Shown: positions 46,185-57,466 of the stretch, piece after piece
Numbering within the stretch: the stretch's first letter is position 1
How the letters are laid out: each line of letters opens with the position of its first letter
NCBI GenBank assembly: GCA_022702545.1
Contig: JAHRBC010000001.1
Coordinates: forward strand, 2,170,001 to 2,234,000
DNA: 64,000 nt
DNA from: Phycomyces nitens
Lineage: Eukaryota > Mucoromycota > Mucoromycetes > Mucorales > Phycomycetaceae
Direction: 5' to 3'
The notes under the pieces: generated by a model
Seen by the model: only the letters and a program-made list of their open reading frames with translations
Databases searched by the model: none
Told to the model about the DNA's origin: nothing
Program-made: the position numbers and the translations under genes

Positions 46185-47764
46185 AAGACTTTCAAAGTCT
46201 AATATAGCCCCCACTAGTACCCAGAATGACTATCGCCTTTTGAAGACCAAGCTGTGTGAGCGTTACATGAAGGATAGATTCTGTCAGTACGGTCCTAAAT
46301 GTCACTTTGGTAAGCTTCTAGAGTTGTTGTGATGGTTTCTAGAGACTGATAAAGACTTTGGGGGACCTTTGGATTAGCTCATGGAGAGCAGGAACTAAAA
46401 GAAAGACCGATGCTTAATGGGCGTCGTGCTGATGAGCCCGAGTCCTTTGGACGCATAAAGAACTCTTCCCAGAGGTACCAGCGTGATGGATCTGACCGAG
46501 AGGATTATGGGTATGAACGCAGCGATTCATCAGACCATAATACATGGCGTCGTTTTGGAAATGGAACGAGCAATGGCAACAATTTGGATTACCCATCACG
46601 TGGATCACCCCCTTCACCAGCCTACTATCAGGATAGATCCGATAGAACTGATAGATCCGATCGTTCTGATAGATCATCAGACTTACAGGACAGACAAGAG
46701 TACCAAGACAGACAAGAGTATCAGGAAAGACAGGAGTATCAGGACAAGGTGGAGACCCAGGATTCTTTCCGGTAAGTACATGGTATTCATACACCCAAAG
46801 AGAGATTACTGATACAGAGGGGTGGTATAGTGTGGAAGAAGAGCCTGTGGAGCAACTTCCCACTCAGTTTAGTAAATTGAGTACCAAGGAAACAAGCCCA
46901 CCAAAAGAAAACATTCGATACAATGCAAAGGTTGCTCCCCTCCCGGCTCCTAAGCGCACTTCTTTGGACCCAGTAAAGAAGAAGATGTCCGAGAACGTAG
47001 GTTTATAAACATCAATTCTAAAACTGTTTTTAATGAACTGTGTGTGTGATATGTAGAATACGGACAAGTCGTGGATGAAGGTTCTCCACCTTTCAAAGGA
47101 AGAACAGGAACAATTAAAGATGTAAGTCTAGGGTTAGATTGTCATCTGATTTACTCCTGGGCGCAATTGGCTGATGAAATATCATAAAGGGCACCTCCCA
47201 CAAAGCCATCCAGTGTTTCCCCCAGCAAGACATCGCATGAAGAAACAATCATTGCCGAGCTCAAAAAGTTCTTCAAGAACCAGGTCCCCTCTTTGCCATC
47301 AAACGGCAAATTATCCGAGGATGTCAAGGAAGTGACAAAGGTGGAGATGCGCAATGATCTCTCCAAACCCCAATTGATCTATATTCTCTTGTCAAGTCTT
47401 TTGGAGGACTCTGGTAAAGAAGGATCTTTGAACGTTGTCGGTATCCTCAAGTCGCGTTCGGCTCTTTTCAAGACAGTAAGTTGTACACTTTATGATGGAA
47501 ACTAGGGCTAAAATGGTGCCCTTGTAGTTTGTAAAGACAACAGCCGATCAACATATCCTCTTGAAAGCATGGACCAAATTTGTTGCTCAGCGCAATGAGC
47601 TTTTGCTAGGCAAATCAGCCACAGTGTTTGCCTACTGGTATGATGAGGATCTGGTTGATGAAGAGGTATTTGTGGTATGGCACAGTGACCTCGGCGACTG
47701 CGATCTCAAGAAGAAGAGTGCAAAGTTCATTGAATGGCTCAGCACAGCCGAAGAGGAGGATTAA
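45235..47764 (+). CDS. Nudix-like / tandem CCCH zinc finger / W2 domain protein
   Basis: Seven exons (45235-45389, 45438-46309, 46378-46771, 46831-46996, 47057-47121, 47190-47475, 47528-47764) give 724 residues. Residues ~8-145 look like a Nudix domain: GLLIYRVQRNIEFLLLND, HWYGPKGQVLGSEDEI and ALRETFEIIGL. The Nudix box keeps RE and one Glu, but the second Glu of EE is Ile. Two TTP-type CCCH fingers (C-x8-C-x5-C-x3-H), LCERYDTEGSCPYGSKC and LCERYMKDRFCQYGPKC, are separated by Gln tracts. An Arg/Asp/Gln-rich repeat follows. The C-terminus has the aromatic/acidic boxes of a W2 (eIF5C) domain: YWYDEDLVDEEVFVVWH and FIEWLSTAEEED. I infer an RNA-binding regulator that may contact translation factors. 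No orthologue is named. Confidence 0.85.
45898..46186 (+). repeat. Two CAG/CAA (poly-Gln) tracts in the CCCH gene
   Basis: Tracts at about 45898-45968 and 46133-46186 encode poly-Gln before each CCCH finger. Pure CAG/CAA repeats are prone to length change between strains. Confidence 0.85.
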
Positions 47765-48007
47765 GAGCCAAGATATATATATATATACATATATACATAT
47801 ATATACATATATATGGTGTCTTTCGAGTTCTTGAATGTGTATAAAGATTGACAAATAAACACAAAGAATTGGAATCTCAAAAAGGAGCCTTTCTTTTGTA
47901 GTAGTATATATAAATATCGATAGTAAAATTCCCTATGGTTGAATAACAGGCAATTTTCGCGTGACCTACTCTTTGTTCCAACCCATCTTCAAAATCATAT
48001 ATTTCTA

Positions 48008-49161
48008 ATGGAGTCCATTCAAAAAGAACTCCCATTCCTCTTGGATGACTATGTTCGAACCAGCCCCGAGAAACGGATCCGCTCTCAATCAGACATTGAT
48101 TCCTTTTTGAAATCAAAAGCATTCTCGCGCATCATGACCTTTGTGTCCTTGTTAGATGAAAGTGTGTCTAGAAAGAAAATCTCGGATCCATGTGAAGTTT
48201 CGGATGTAGGTTTCTTGATGCTGTCTTGGAATCCATGGCTAATGTCCAATGCACATTTATTCAGCAAACACAACGGATTCTGGAAATGTTAAAGACAATG
48301 GATGGCTGGATAGATGAATTTCCTCCTCTTGAAAACCCTCAACGGTTTGGCAACAAGGCGTTTAGACTCTGGCTGGGAAAGTTGGAAAAGGTAAGAAACA
48401 AAAACTTGTTATTATATGTGTTTATTGGTTTTTTTTTGTGTCCTATAGTGTGGACCAGAACTATTGCGAGAAACACTTCCAGAGGCACTACATGTTGCCA
48501 TTCCTGAACTACAGTATTATCTAGAGGGGGGGTTTGGTAATGGTACTCGAATTGATTATGGATCAGGACATGAGCTTAGTTTCTGTGCATTTCTGTGTGG
48601 ATTGGTGATGCTTGGGGCATTTAAGCCTGACGACTACCAAGCATTAGTAACCAGAGTGTTTGTAATGTAAGCTATACAGGTATGGTTATATAGGTACTAA
48701 TGACTATCTAGGTATCTGGAATTAGTGCGACATCTCCAAAAAGTATATTCGCTTGAACCAGCAGGTAGTCATGGTGTATGGGGACTAGACGACTATCAGT
48801 TTCTACCCTATATCTGGGGAAGTGCACAGTTGATAGGTAAGCTTAGAGACAAAGATATGGATAGCTAAATACATTATAAGATCATCCTAGACTGAAGCCA
48901 GCATCTGCCATGAAGCCAGATATTATTGAGGCCTATTCGAATGAATACATGTATTTAAAATGCTTGGAATACATTAGAGAGGTCAAGACAGGACCATTCT
49001 TTGAACATTCTCCAATGCTATTCGATATTTCTGGAGCAGCAAGTTGGAATAAGATCAATCGTGGCATGGCAAAGATGTATATTGCAGAAGTACTCAAAAA
49101 GGTACCAGTTATCCAGCATTTTCCATTTGGATTCTTGTTCCCATATTCTCAGGGAACTTGA
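48008..49161 (+). CDS. PTPA, PP2A phosphatase activator (Rrd1/Rrd2 type)
   Basis: Five exons (48008-48205, 48265-48390, 48449-48666, 48712-48836, 48881-49161) give 315 residues. Conserved blocks are [77 protein letters not shown] and [23 protein letters not shown] is an ATP-dependent chaperone with prolyl-isomerase activity that loads metal into PP2A catalytic subunits. The first intron (48206-48264) is hidden: both exons overlap longer open frames, but only this splice keeps family alignment. An in-frame ATG at 47939 would add 23 residues. The acceptor at 48880 is chosen over the nearby 48890 because only it gives the conserved DHPRLKP. Confidence 0.93.
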
Positions 49162-51136
49162 AACCAGTTGAATAATAATAAGAATAAGAATAATAAATAA
49201 ATAAAACAGCATTAGATATCTATATATTAAATGTTGTTTGTTTATAAAGGGGGTAAGGTGGATAATATTGGAGAAAATACATCAATATTGTAAGACTAGT
49301 AAATCTTTTATCCTCTTTCTTTGGGGGGTCCTCGCCATATGCGCCAGATGTAATAATATTCAACAAATATTGTATATTTTGAATACATTTACTTGTAATT
49401 ATACTTGTAATTCTACTTGTATAGCTCATTAATGATCATTTTGACAGAAAGGACTAATGATTGATTTGACATTCTTTTCAGAGTTTTTAAACCTTTGAAA
49501 GATCTTATGGATGACTAGCAAAATTGATATTTTAGACAAAGTTTTATCATTTTATTTTCTTGTACCTTGTACTATAAAACTACACCTTAATTCTAAACCT
49601 TCAAGGCCCTTACATATTGGTATTTATTATTATGTTACATGTACATTTCATAAAAGGATAAAGTACTTTATAATATACTATGAGCAGCCAAACATTGATC
49701 TAAAAGACATTTGTTTATAAAGAACTCTACTTTTTTTTTCGAATGGCCTAGCAACCCTAGGGTGTAGATGGTTGATCTTTGGTCCTTTATATTCAATCTA
49801 TTTTCCCACATAAAAAGATGTGTATTATAACCATAGGATAAATTAGTCGAGGTAATTAATATCATATTTTTAAAGCATATCTCGGCTAGGTTTGTGTCTG
49901 TCAGGGACCCTGACTCTATCAAGATTTACTTTGGAATGACAATGTAACCTGGGCTAGTTTTCTGTTTCTTTTTTCCACATGCTACAAAAAAGAGTGTGGG
50001 CATATTGTATTTCCTTTTTGCTCTTTAATACATGTTTACAAAGATGGTTCAATTAAGGTCAAGTTAATATACAAAGCAAAAAGAGTTTGTGTCCAATGAT
50101 CCTATATTGATCACAACATGCTTAATGCTGGACAAGTTCTTCTTTCAAAAAAATCATAAATTTGTATCTAAAAATCCAAAGAATTACAAGGTTCCGAGTT
50201 AATGGCGTTTGCCTATAGAGAAATAGTTTGATAATCTTCCAGGATAATGAAACAAATACAAACAACTAGGCAGATTTTATCCGTTGCGGTAGAATATTAA
50301 AACAAACATGCCTGGTCATTTTAGGTGAGTCTATTCTTATTTCATGTGGCAGAAATATCAATGAAAACTTACCAGAAAATGATGAATAATTTATAACCAA
50401 GCAAAATGTCTTTATCAAAATCTGTTTTTATGGTCAGTTATAATCATTCTTTGCTTGATTATTCAAGAACTCACAAAAAAAAATACAGCCTGTCAAGTAC
50501 TAGTGCAAAGAAGCAGGGATTCTAGATTGTTGTATATACCTCATTGTGCTACAAGGTGTTGGCCATTTTAATAATATAAATCTTGAAGATTAATAGTTGG
50601 TACTCTTTACTGTAGCTGGCAATGCTTATCTTGTTTAAAAGCTGCGACCAATCTATTTATCCATCAAATATAATTCTGCGTAATGTTGGTTCTCTAATAA
50701 AGGCCACACTCGCTTTCCCGCTGCTGTTTTGTAGACAAGAGTAAGAGTGTGGTGTGATTGTATAACCAAAGGAATATAAAGTTAAGGTTGGAAACCCACG
50801 TCTATCAAGGTTATATTCTCCCCAGAAGATATCAGCATATTTTTTGGGCTATTAGTAGATATTGTGATTGCCTATCTTTTGCAGTATGTCTTGATACATG
50901 TTATACATCCTACGCCAATAATAATAATAATAATAATAATAATAATTAAAACCAATATAATCTTAATATTTTTACAAGGCACTTTTTGGTTGTACGGCAA
51001 GATATTTACCGTCTATTTTAAAAAGACATTGATCTAGATGTGGAAAATTAAAACCTTTTTGTATGGTCAATCATACATTTTATAAATTAATGTACCCATT
51101 GTTTTTTTATTATAAAAAAAAAGAAAAGTGTGATGA
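49162..51136. other. Gene-poor intergenic stretch
   Basis: About 2 kb of AT-rich DNA, with an (AAT)n run at 50919-50945. No intact gene was recognised. Confidence 0.4.
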
Positions 51137-51570
51137 TACAGTGTTTTTACTTGAGATTGAGACTCTTTTTCATTTAATTCCAAAAAGATGGACTTGTTGA
51201 TTATAACCCTAAAGAAGAATCGCTTCTAGTCTTTAATGACAGTGCTATTGAAGAACATGATAATACAGTCATCTAAAATGGCAGTCTTGAAATACTTATT
51301 GATCTCGACACAATCCCTAAAGCTCAATCAACAGCAATAGAGGTAATGGACAATATGGTTAAAGATGCTCGGCAAGTCCCTATTGCTTCTACTGGAAAAG
51401 TATAAGAAATATGGACAAGATCAAATTGAAAGGCTTATTTGAATAACCCAACAAAGACTGCCAGTAACACAGGCAGCAGAGCAATCCGATATACCTCGTA
51501 GCAACACTTGAAAACCACTCGACAAATTCAATAATAGCAATGAAACACTGCTTCCTGGTCATATATAAAT
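51137..51570 (+). mobile_element. Decayed Tc1/mariner-IS630-like element, 5' part
   Basis: A left end resembling the repeats of the 24-kb element (TACAGTGTTTTTACTTGAG) precedes broken coding sequence. An acidic N-terminal part is read as NPKEESLLVFNDSAIEEHDN. After stops comes a helix-turn-helix-like piece: KKYGQDQIERLI, ITQQRLPVTQAAEQSDIPRS and NETLLPGHI, which fits the N-terminal DNA-binding domain of IS630-type transposases. The right end was not found. Further decayed coding may extend to about 52.6 kb. Confidence 0.4.
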
Positions 51571-52944
51571 AAAACAATAAACATAAAGCAAATCTATTGT
51601 TTTATCAACACTCGCTCTTTTTTATAGACATGTTTGACAAAAGTTGTGTAAATACTTAGAAGGTCTCAAGTCTCTCTTTGATGCCATTTGTTTTTCACAA
51701 GTCAAACCTTTGAAAAAAGAAGAAGATGATGGAGCAAGAATTGACAAGGAGTTTCCTGGACCATCCTCATCAAAGAAAAACTTGTAGGACTCTAGAAAGA
51801 TAGCGACCTTTAATTACATTTATGAAACTGGTATGGATATTCTGGGCAGAGATGGCAAAACCAATACTCTCACTCCCTACAACCAAGGCTGTAAAAGATA
51901 TATTGTATGTCCAGAATATTAAAAATAATGGTATCAAAAGAGCATTGGTTAGGAATGAATAGGACAAAAAAAATCCATATTTCCCAATAATAATTACCCA
52001 ATAAAAATTAATCCATTTTACAAAACCCAACTTTTTGCTTTATCCATTTCTATCAAATCAAGCGAAAGAAAGATGAGATATATTGCTGGTTTTACATGAC
52101 GTCATTTACGGATATTTGTCCACTTTATCAAGAATTGGCTGTCACTTGGGATACAGACATTGGTCTCACACCCCAAGGGTTCTCCTTTTGGTACGCTTTG
52201 GAATTCTTATAATTAAGCCAGGTGCAGATATTGCAGCCAAAAAATCAATGGTACATTTACTGTAGTTGTAGGCACAATGTATGGTAAAATCCAAGTCTTC
52301 TTTCCAAATGATGGAATTGTCATAAAATCATAAACAGTGCTGTGGCAGGCATTGATATTGACTATGAGGACTTGTTTTGATAATAAATAATTCATCAATG
52401 ATATGGTCATATTTATAAAGACATTAATTACATGGCCATGATCTATAAAATAAACGAGATTCATCCCACCCAAACACAATCTTATTGGTGGATCAGCCGA
52501 CATCATTATTAAACGTGCAATCTTTTTGCACGACATCAAACTCAAAAATAAATAAATAATCGGCGACTTTACTTTTTGAAATGACTGTAAAAAGAGGCAG
52601 GAAGGAAAGAGAAAGAAAGAGAAAGAGAAAGAGGAAGAGAGACAGAGTGTGCTGTAAAGTAGTACCAACCTTCTTTCTAAAAGAAATATAAAATAAAATG
52701 GTCCCAGCAATTGCACCCCCAATATTTCCTTATATTATTTATTTGCATCACCTTCCTGTAATGGCAGCCTTTCGAGGAGTTTTTTTTTTATATTTTAATT
52801 TGACTTTTAAAAAAAGCATTTTCATGTAGTATTGTGCTGTATATCACGTGATGAACCTTAAGTTAAACCCCCGTAATCTAAAAATGGTGATCATTCGAAT
52901 CAGTCAAGAAGCAATCACCAAAAATCTTTTTCATTCCATACCTT
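51571..52944. other. Probable transposon debris and intergenic DNA
   Basis: Short protein-like pieces in several frames (for example EEDDGARIDKEFPGPSSSKK near 51720 and ITWDTDIGL-like sequence near 52135) without an intact gene. A GA-rich stretch lies at 52600-52650. Confidence 0.35.
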
Positions 52945-53474
52945 CCCCCCCCCCCCCCCCCAATCCATGTCTTTTTTTTTTTTTTTTTTCCCTTCTCTCT
53001 CTATAATTTCTTAATTCCAATTTTTTATTTTTACTTCTTTTTCTCTTTTTTTTTCTAATTTTTTGCAAGAGGTATATATTTTTATATATATTCATATATA
53101 TATATAAAACAGATTTACAATAACAAAGTAATAACAATAATATTAATAATATTAATAATAATAATATATTGTTATTTTATTTTATTATTATTATTTTATT
53201 ATTTTTATTAAATATATATATTTATTTATAATTATTTGAATATTTATTTAGCAAAGGGAAAACATACGCATACACACATATATACATATTTATATATATA
53301 TATATATATATAACACGCACACGCTCACGCACCTACGCACACGCTCAAAAAAAGTAGATAGATAGATAGATAGATATATCTATATCTATATATCTATATA
53401 TATATAAATATATATAAATATAAATATACACACACCAAAAAAGCAACAACAGCAACAACAGCAACAACAATATC
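52945..53474 (+). repeat. Low-complexity TUP1 upstream region
   Basis: A run of 17 C (52945-52961) is followed by about 18 T. TA-rich, ATT-rich, CA/CG and GATA tetranucleotide runs continue up to the TUP1 start codon. This is probably the TUP1 promoter and 5' leader; length variation or sequencing error is likely here. Confidence 0.7.
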
Positions 53475-55687
53475 ATGTCGGTATACAATCATCGTCCAAT
53501 GGTACCGCCAACTCAAGGCCGTCTCATTGAACTGCTGGATGCCGTCAAAGCCGAGTTTGACCAATTGACCCAAGATGTCGTCACCATCAAGGCCCAGAGA
53601 GACGACTTTGAACACAAAAGTAAGAAGGAATATCATCAAGAGAGACTTAATAAGATGTTGTGATAGTGAACAACCAGATTCAGGAGATGTCGGCCTTTCA
53701 GCAGAACCTCATTGATCTAGAGAGAACCCAACAAATCATCAAAAAACAGCAAGTAATCTGTTTTTAACCAAGATGACAATAATAACAAAATCATCATGTT
53801 TAGATATGAAGAGGAGATTTCGCGTTTACGTCAACAGCTGGAACAAGTAGGTTTGCCTCTAGAATGCATCTTACTGATCTCAATTTCCCTTAGATTCATT
53901 CCTCTCCCCATGGTGCACCAGTAACGAGCAGTGCTCAATCTTATAGTAGTAAGTGTTTTTTTTTAATACCAACAGGCCAGCCAATCAATTTTATTGATTT
54001 TCCCAAATCTCAGGTTATGCTCCTCCAATGTTGGACTCAAAGCCACCTGTTCACCATCCAGCCTATCCAGGCCCTTCCCCGCCAACAGGTCTTCACACTG
54101 GCTCGCCTCATCCAGTCACAAACCCTGCTTACATGAATGGCAGCACTCCTCTTCCTACCAGTGCCCAACCTCCTCCTCCGGGTCCTCCTCAACGTAAGAA
54201 CCCTCATATACCTTCTAATCTGACGACCAACTTAGTTACGCCAGGACGCAGCGCTCCTCCTCCAGTCAAGACTGGTGCTCCTCCAACCACAACAATCGTC
54301 CCAGCCGTGCCTGGAGCCTTGGGTGATATTGATCCCGAGAGTGTGCCACCAAACATGAGAGTAGAGGGCCAGGACTGGTTTGCATTGTAAGAAACACACG
54401 TACACGTCTTTATTTGAGCCATAGACTTATCAAGGTATATATATATAGGTTCAATCCAAATGCCCAGAGATTCCTCAAGGTCGATCTCCTCCACAGTTTT
54501 GAGCACGACAGTGTTGTCTGCTGCGTCAAGTTTAGTTCAGACGGCCGCTTCTTGGCCACTGGCTGCAACCAAGTGACCTACATCTATGACACGACCAACT
54601 CTGCTCAGATCGCGTAAATATTAACCTCTTGGTGTTGGGTTTAGATGGCTAATGGGTTTCTGTAGTGTTCTTCAGGATGAAAATACAGGCAGAGATAATG
54701 ACCTCTACATTCGGTCTGTCAGCTTTAGTCCTGATGGAAAATACCTTGCCACTGGTGCCGAGGACAAGCAGATTAGAGCAAGTATATTCACAAGATTGCC
54801 TTCCCCCTTTTTTGTTTTTTTTTTGTTTGTACTCATTCTTGCTCTATAGATCTGGGATATCGCAAAGCGCCGTATTCAGTCCATTCTTCCCGGCCATGAA
54901 CAAGACATTTACTCGCTTGAGTTCAGTCGTGATGGACGCATTCTGGTATCTGGCTCAGGCGACAGAACCGCCCGGATATGGGACTGGATTGAGAGCAGAT
55001 GTCTCCACACTCTGCAGATCAAGGATCTTGATCAAAAGGACCCTGGTGTTACAAGTGTTGCTGTCTCTCCTGATGGCCGTCTGGTAGCAGCAGGTAGTCT
55101 GGATAAGGTCGTCAGAATTTGGGATGTTGCAACTGGCCAGATGCTTGAGCGTCTAGATGGCCACAAGGACAGTGTCTATTCGGTAGCCTTTATGCCCGAT
55201 GGTAATACCTTGGTGAGCGGCAGTCTTGACAAGACCCTGCGTATGTGGCGATTGGGTACCAATCAGGCCTTTGGTGGTGACCGTGGCAAGAATGCATGCA
55301 AGCAAGTCTTTTCGGGACACAAGGTAAGATGGTGATGGGGGTGGTGGTGGTGGTAGGTGGCTGGAATTTGGCACCTGTGCTTACCTTTCTCTGTAGGACT
55401 TTGTGTTGTCTGTTGCTACAACCCCTGATGGCAAATGGATCGTATCAGGCTCAAAGGACAGAGGTGTTCAGTTTTGGGATCCACGGACTGGCCAGACCCA
55501 GTTTATGCTCCAAGGCCACAAGAATTCTGGTAAGAGCAATGAGAAAAGAGGCGGAAAAGACCTTACTAATTACATCATCCTAGTCATTTCTGTGGCTACT
55601 AGTCCTGGAAGAAGACCAATGTTTGCTACTGGCTCAGGAGACAACAGAGCAAGGATCTGGAGTTATGAGCCATTGAACCAGTCTTAA
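53475..55687 (+). CDS. TUP1: Tup1-type transcriptional corepressor
   Basis: Ten exons (53475-53619, 53667-53751, 53804-53846, 53894-53948, 54014-54386, 54449-54613, 54666-54777, 54850-55323, 55397-55529, 55584-55687) give 562 residues. The N-terminal tetramerisation helix ([20 protein letters not shown]) continues as coiled coil to [15 protein letters not shown] Pro-rich linker ends at GQDWFALFNP. Seven WD40 blades follow, such as [20 protein letters not shown] and [20 protein letters not shown]. Tup1 represses genes with Cyc8/Ssn6 through DNA-bound factors and histones. The intron 54778-54849 has a GC donor. Exons 2 and 3 only join in frame if one base (53752) is left out of exon 2, giving an AG rather than GT donor, or if that base is an error. 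Confidence 0.93.
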
Positions 55688-56188
55688 TGTTTTCCTCTAC
55701 ACATTCAAACGTGTATCTTTTTTTTTTCTCTTTATTTACAAATAACATAACAAAATTCAATAAGAGTGCTTCTGTGTCCAAAATAACGTCTGTGGATTCG
55801 ATTGTGTAAGGGATTCGTTTGTGTAATACTTGTGACTTGTCTTTTTTATTTTATCTTATTTTAAAAATAAAATAGATGGTAATAAAAAACCGTATTGCCT
55901 TTTTAGGATACTAATTAATGTCCGACTTTGTGCCTTTTTCAAGATTCTCTCTCATCTACAATGGACCTCCCAGACTCACTCAGACTTGAAGTAATCAAGC
56001 GGATATTAAATATTTTGGCTGTGATTTTTGACAAAAAGAAAACAGAAAAATAATTATTTGGAAAAATTTGCCGGTATTTGGCTGTGTTGGACTAGAGTAT
56101 ATATATGCGAGGCTCACATTATATCCAATAAAGACTCTTTAGACTTGAGTATTTCCAATTTAAACACTTCTTTATCTGATAAAAAAAG
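55688..56188. other. Intergenic between TUP1 and the orphan gene at 56.2 kb
   Basis: AT-rich; the 3' ends of two convergent genes meet here. No further gene. Confidence 0.4.
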
Positions 56189-56701
56189 TCAGTAAAAACG
56201 CCTAGGGCATTTCATGTCAGGAACCAATCTATACAAATGACAGGATGTAAGTAGAGCTTTAGAACGCATACTTTGCATAGTGTTGATATGGGACCTTATT
56301 TGTGAGAATTTTATGAGGTAATCAACCAAGTCATCATCTAATTGAGGAAGTTGAACTGGAGGGGTTCTGATAATCTTCTCTACCTGTTCTGGTGTCAGTA
56401 CGCCTTTCTGGACATGTGTGCAGTCTTTAGGATCAAGAATGAACGAGTGGCGTATGCTAGAGGCATTGAAGCCAATGTCATACCCATAGGTATCATTTAG
56501 TTCTCCCTGCGGTACTTACTGCTCATATCTACAAGTCAATCCAAACCGGAACATGCGCTCTTCAAGATGAGTCCCATCATTAAGCGTATGAGTGTGATTG
56601 TTGTCCATATAACGATATTTGTTTATGAGATCACTCGAGAACTTGTTGTTAGCAATAGAACACGCAATTTCGTCCAAGTTCAGAGGAATCGTCATATCCA
56701 T
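56189..56701 (-). CDS. Orphan small protein, possibly 5'-truncated
   Basis: Two exons (56701-56520 and 56456-56189) join through a 63-nt GTAAGT..CTCTAG intron and give 149 residues. The sequence is protein-like: MTIPLNLDEIACSIANNKF, THLEERMFRFGLTCRYE, VQKGVLTPEQVEKIIRTPP and LPQLDDDLVDYLIKFSQI. The intron is a multiple of three and contains an in-frame stop. Upstream the same frame also looks coding (KKDLEALNSRQKEAKSR, then QQELATHAKDNF) but is cut by one TAA. The 5' part may therefore be lost to a nonsense change or may lie in an exon I could not join. Family not recognised. Confidence 0.5.
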
Positions 56702-57428
56702 AAAGTTGTCTTTAGCATGTGTAGCAAGCTCTTGCTGTTATCTGCTTTTGGCTTCTTTTTGGCGGCTATTTAATGCTTCCAGGTCCTTTTTGACAGCGAA
56801 TATATAGTGGTATCTCTATCTTTAAGGTTGGAGACGATCCATCAAAACTCCAAATTGTCAAAAGTCTTTTTTCAAAAATAAGACAACGTTATCTTAAGGA
56901 AAGAGATTAGATTTCAATATGTATTCTCACACAAAGCACTTTATAAAAAGAAACAATTGACTAATGTCACCCAGCGACTTTTTTATCCTTCTTGTATGAT
57001 AGTGGGAATACTCTACTGACCACTACTTGGACAAACTCGGGGGTTTTTTTTTTCAGACATAAGCTGTAGTATGTAACAGTTGGTCTTTACCACCCTTATT
57101 CACACATCATTCTATTACAATACTTTGAAATCTGCTTTTATTTCTGCTCAATTAAAAACATTCAAAGAGGCGCAAACCTCTCATACTCTAGTTACTGATT
57201 TTAATCTAACAAACTATAGACGTTCAATGTTTATTTAAAAGAAAAGACTTGGCTTGGCCAACACTGGATTTAATGAGGTTGATTGTATAAAGAGAAATGA
57301 TCTAATGAAACATTAAACTCTGTTTATTTATTTATTGGAATAAAAGAATCATATCAACTTATAAGAAGTTCATACTGACATAAGCATGTCGTTCCCAGAA
57401 TCTAAATCCTAATCTAACCAATCCAATC

Positions 57429-57466
<38 letters not shown>

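Noticed and set aside
45697..46195. Minus-strand poly-Leu and poly-Ala frames
   Set aside because: They are the reverse reading of the CAG/CAA tracts in the CCCH gene.
53341..53440. GATA and TA repeats as a possible CRISPR-like array or origin
   Set aside because: Plain microsatellites without unique spacers; the organism is a fungus.
53475..55687. TUP1 as a pseudogene because of the frame slip
   Set aside because: All other exons, splice sites and WD40 blades are intact, so a splicing oddity or one-base error is more likely.
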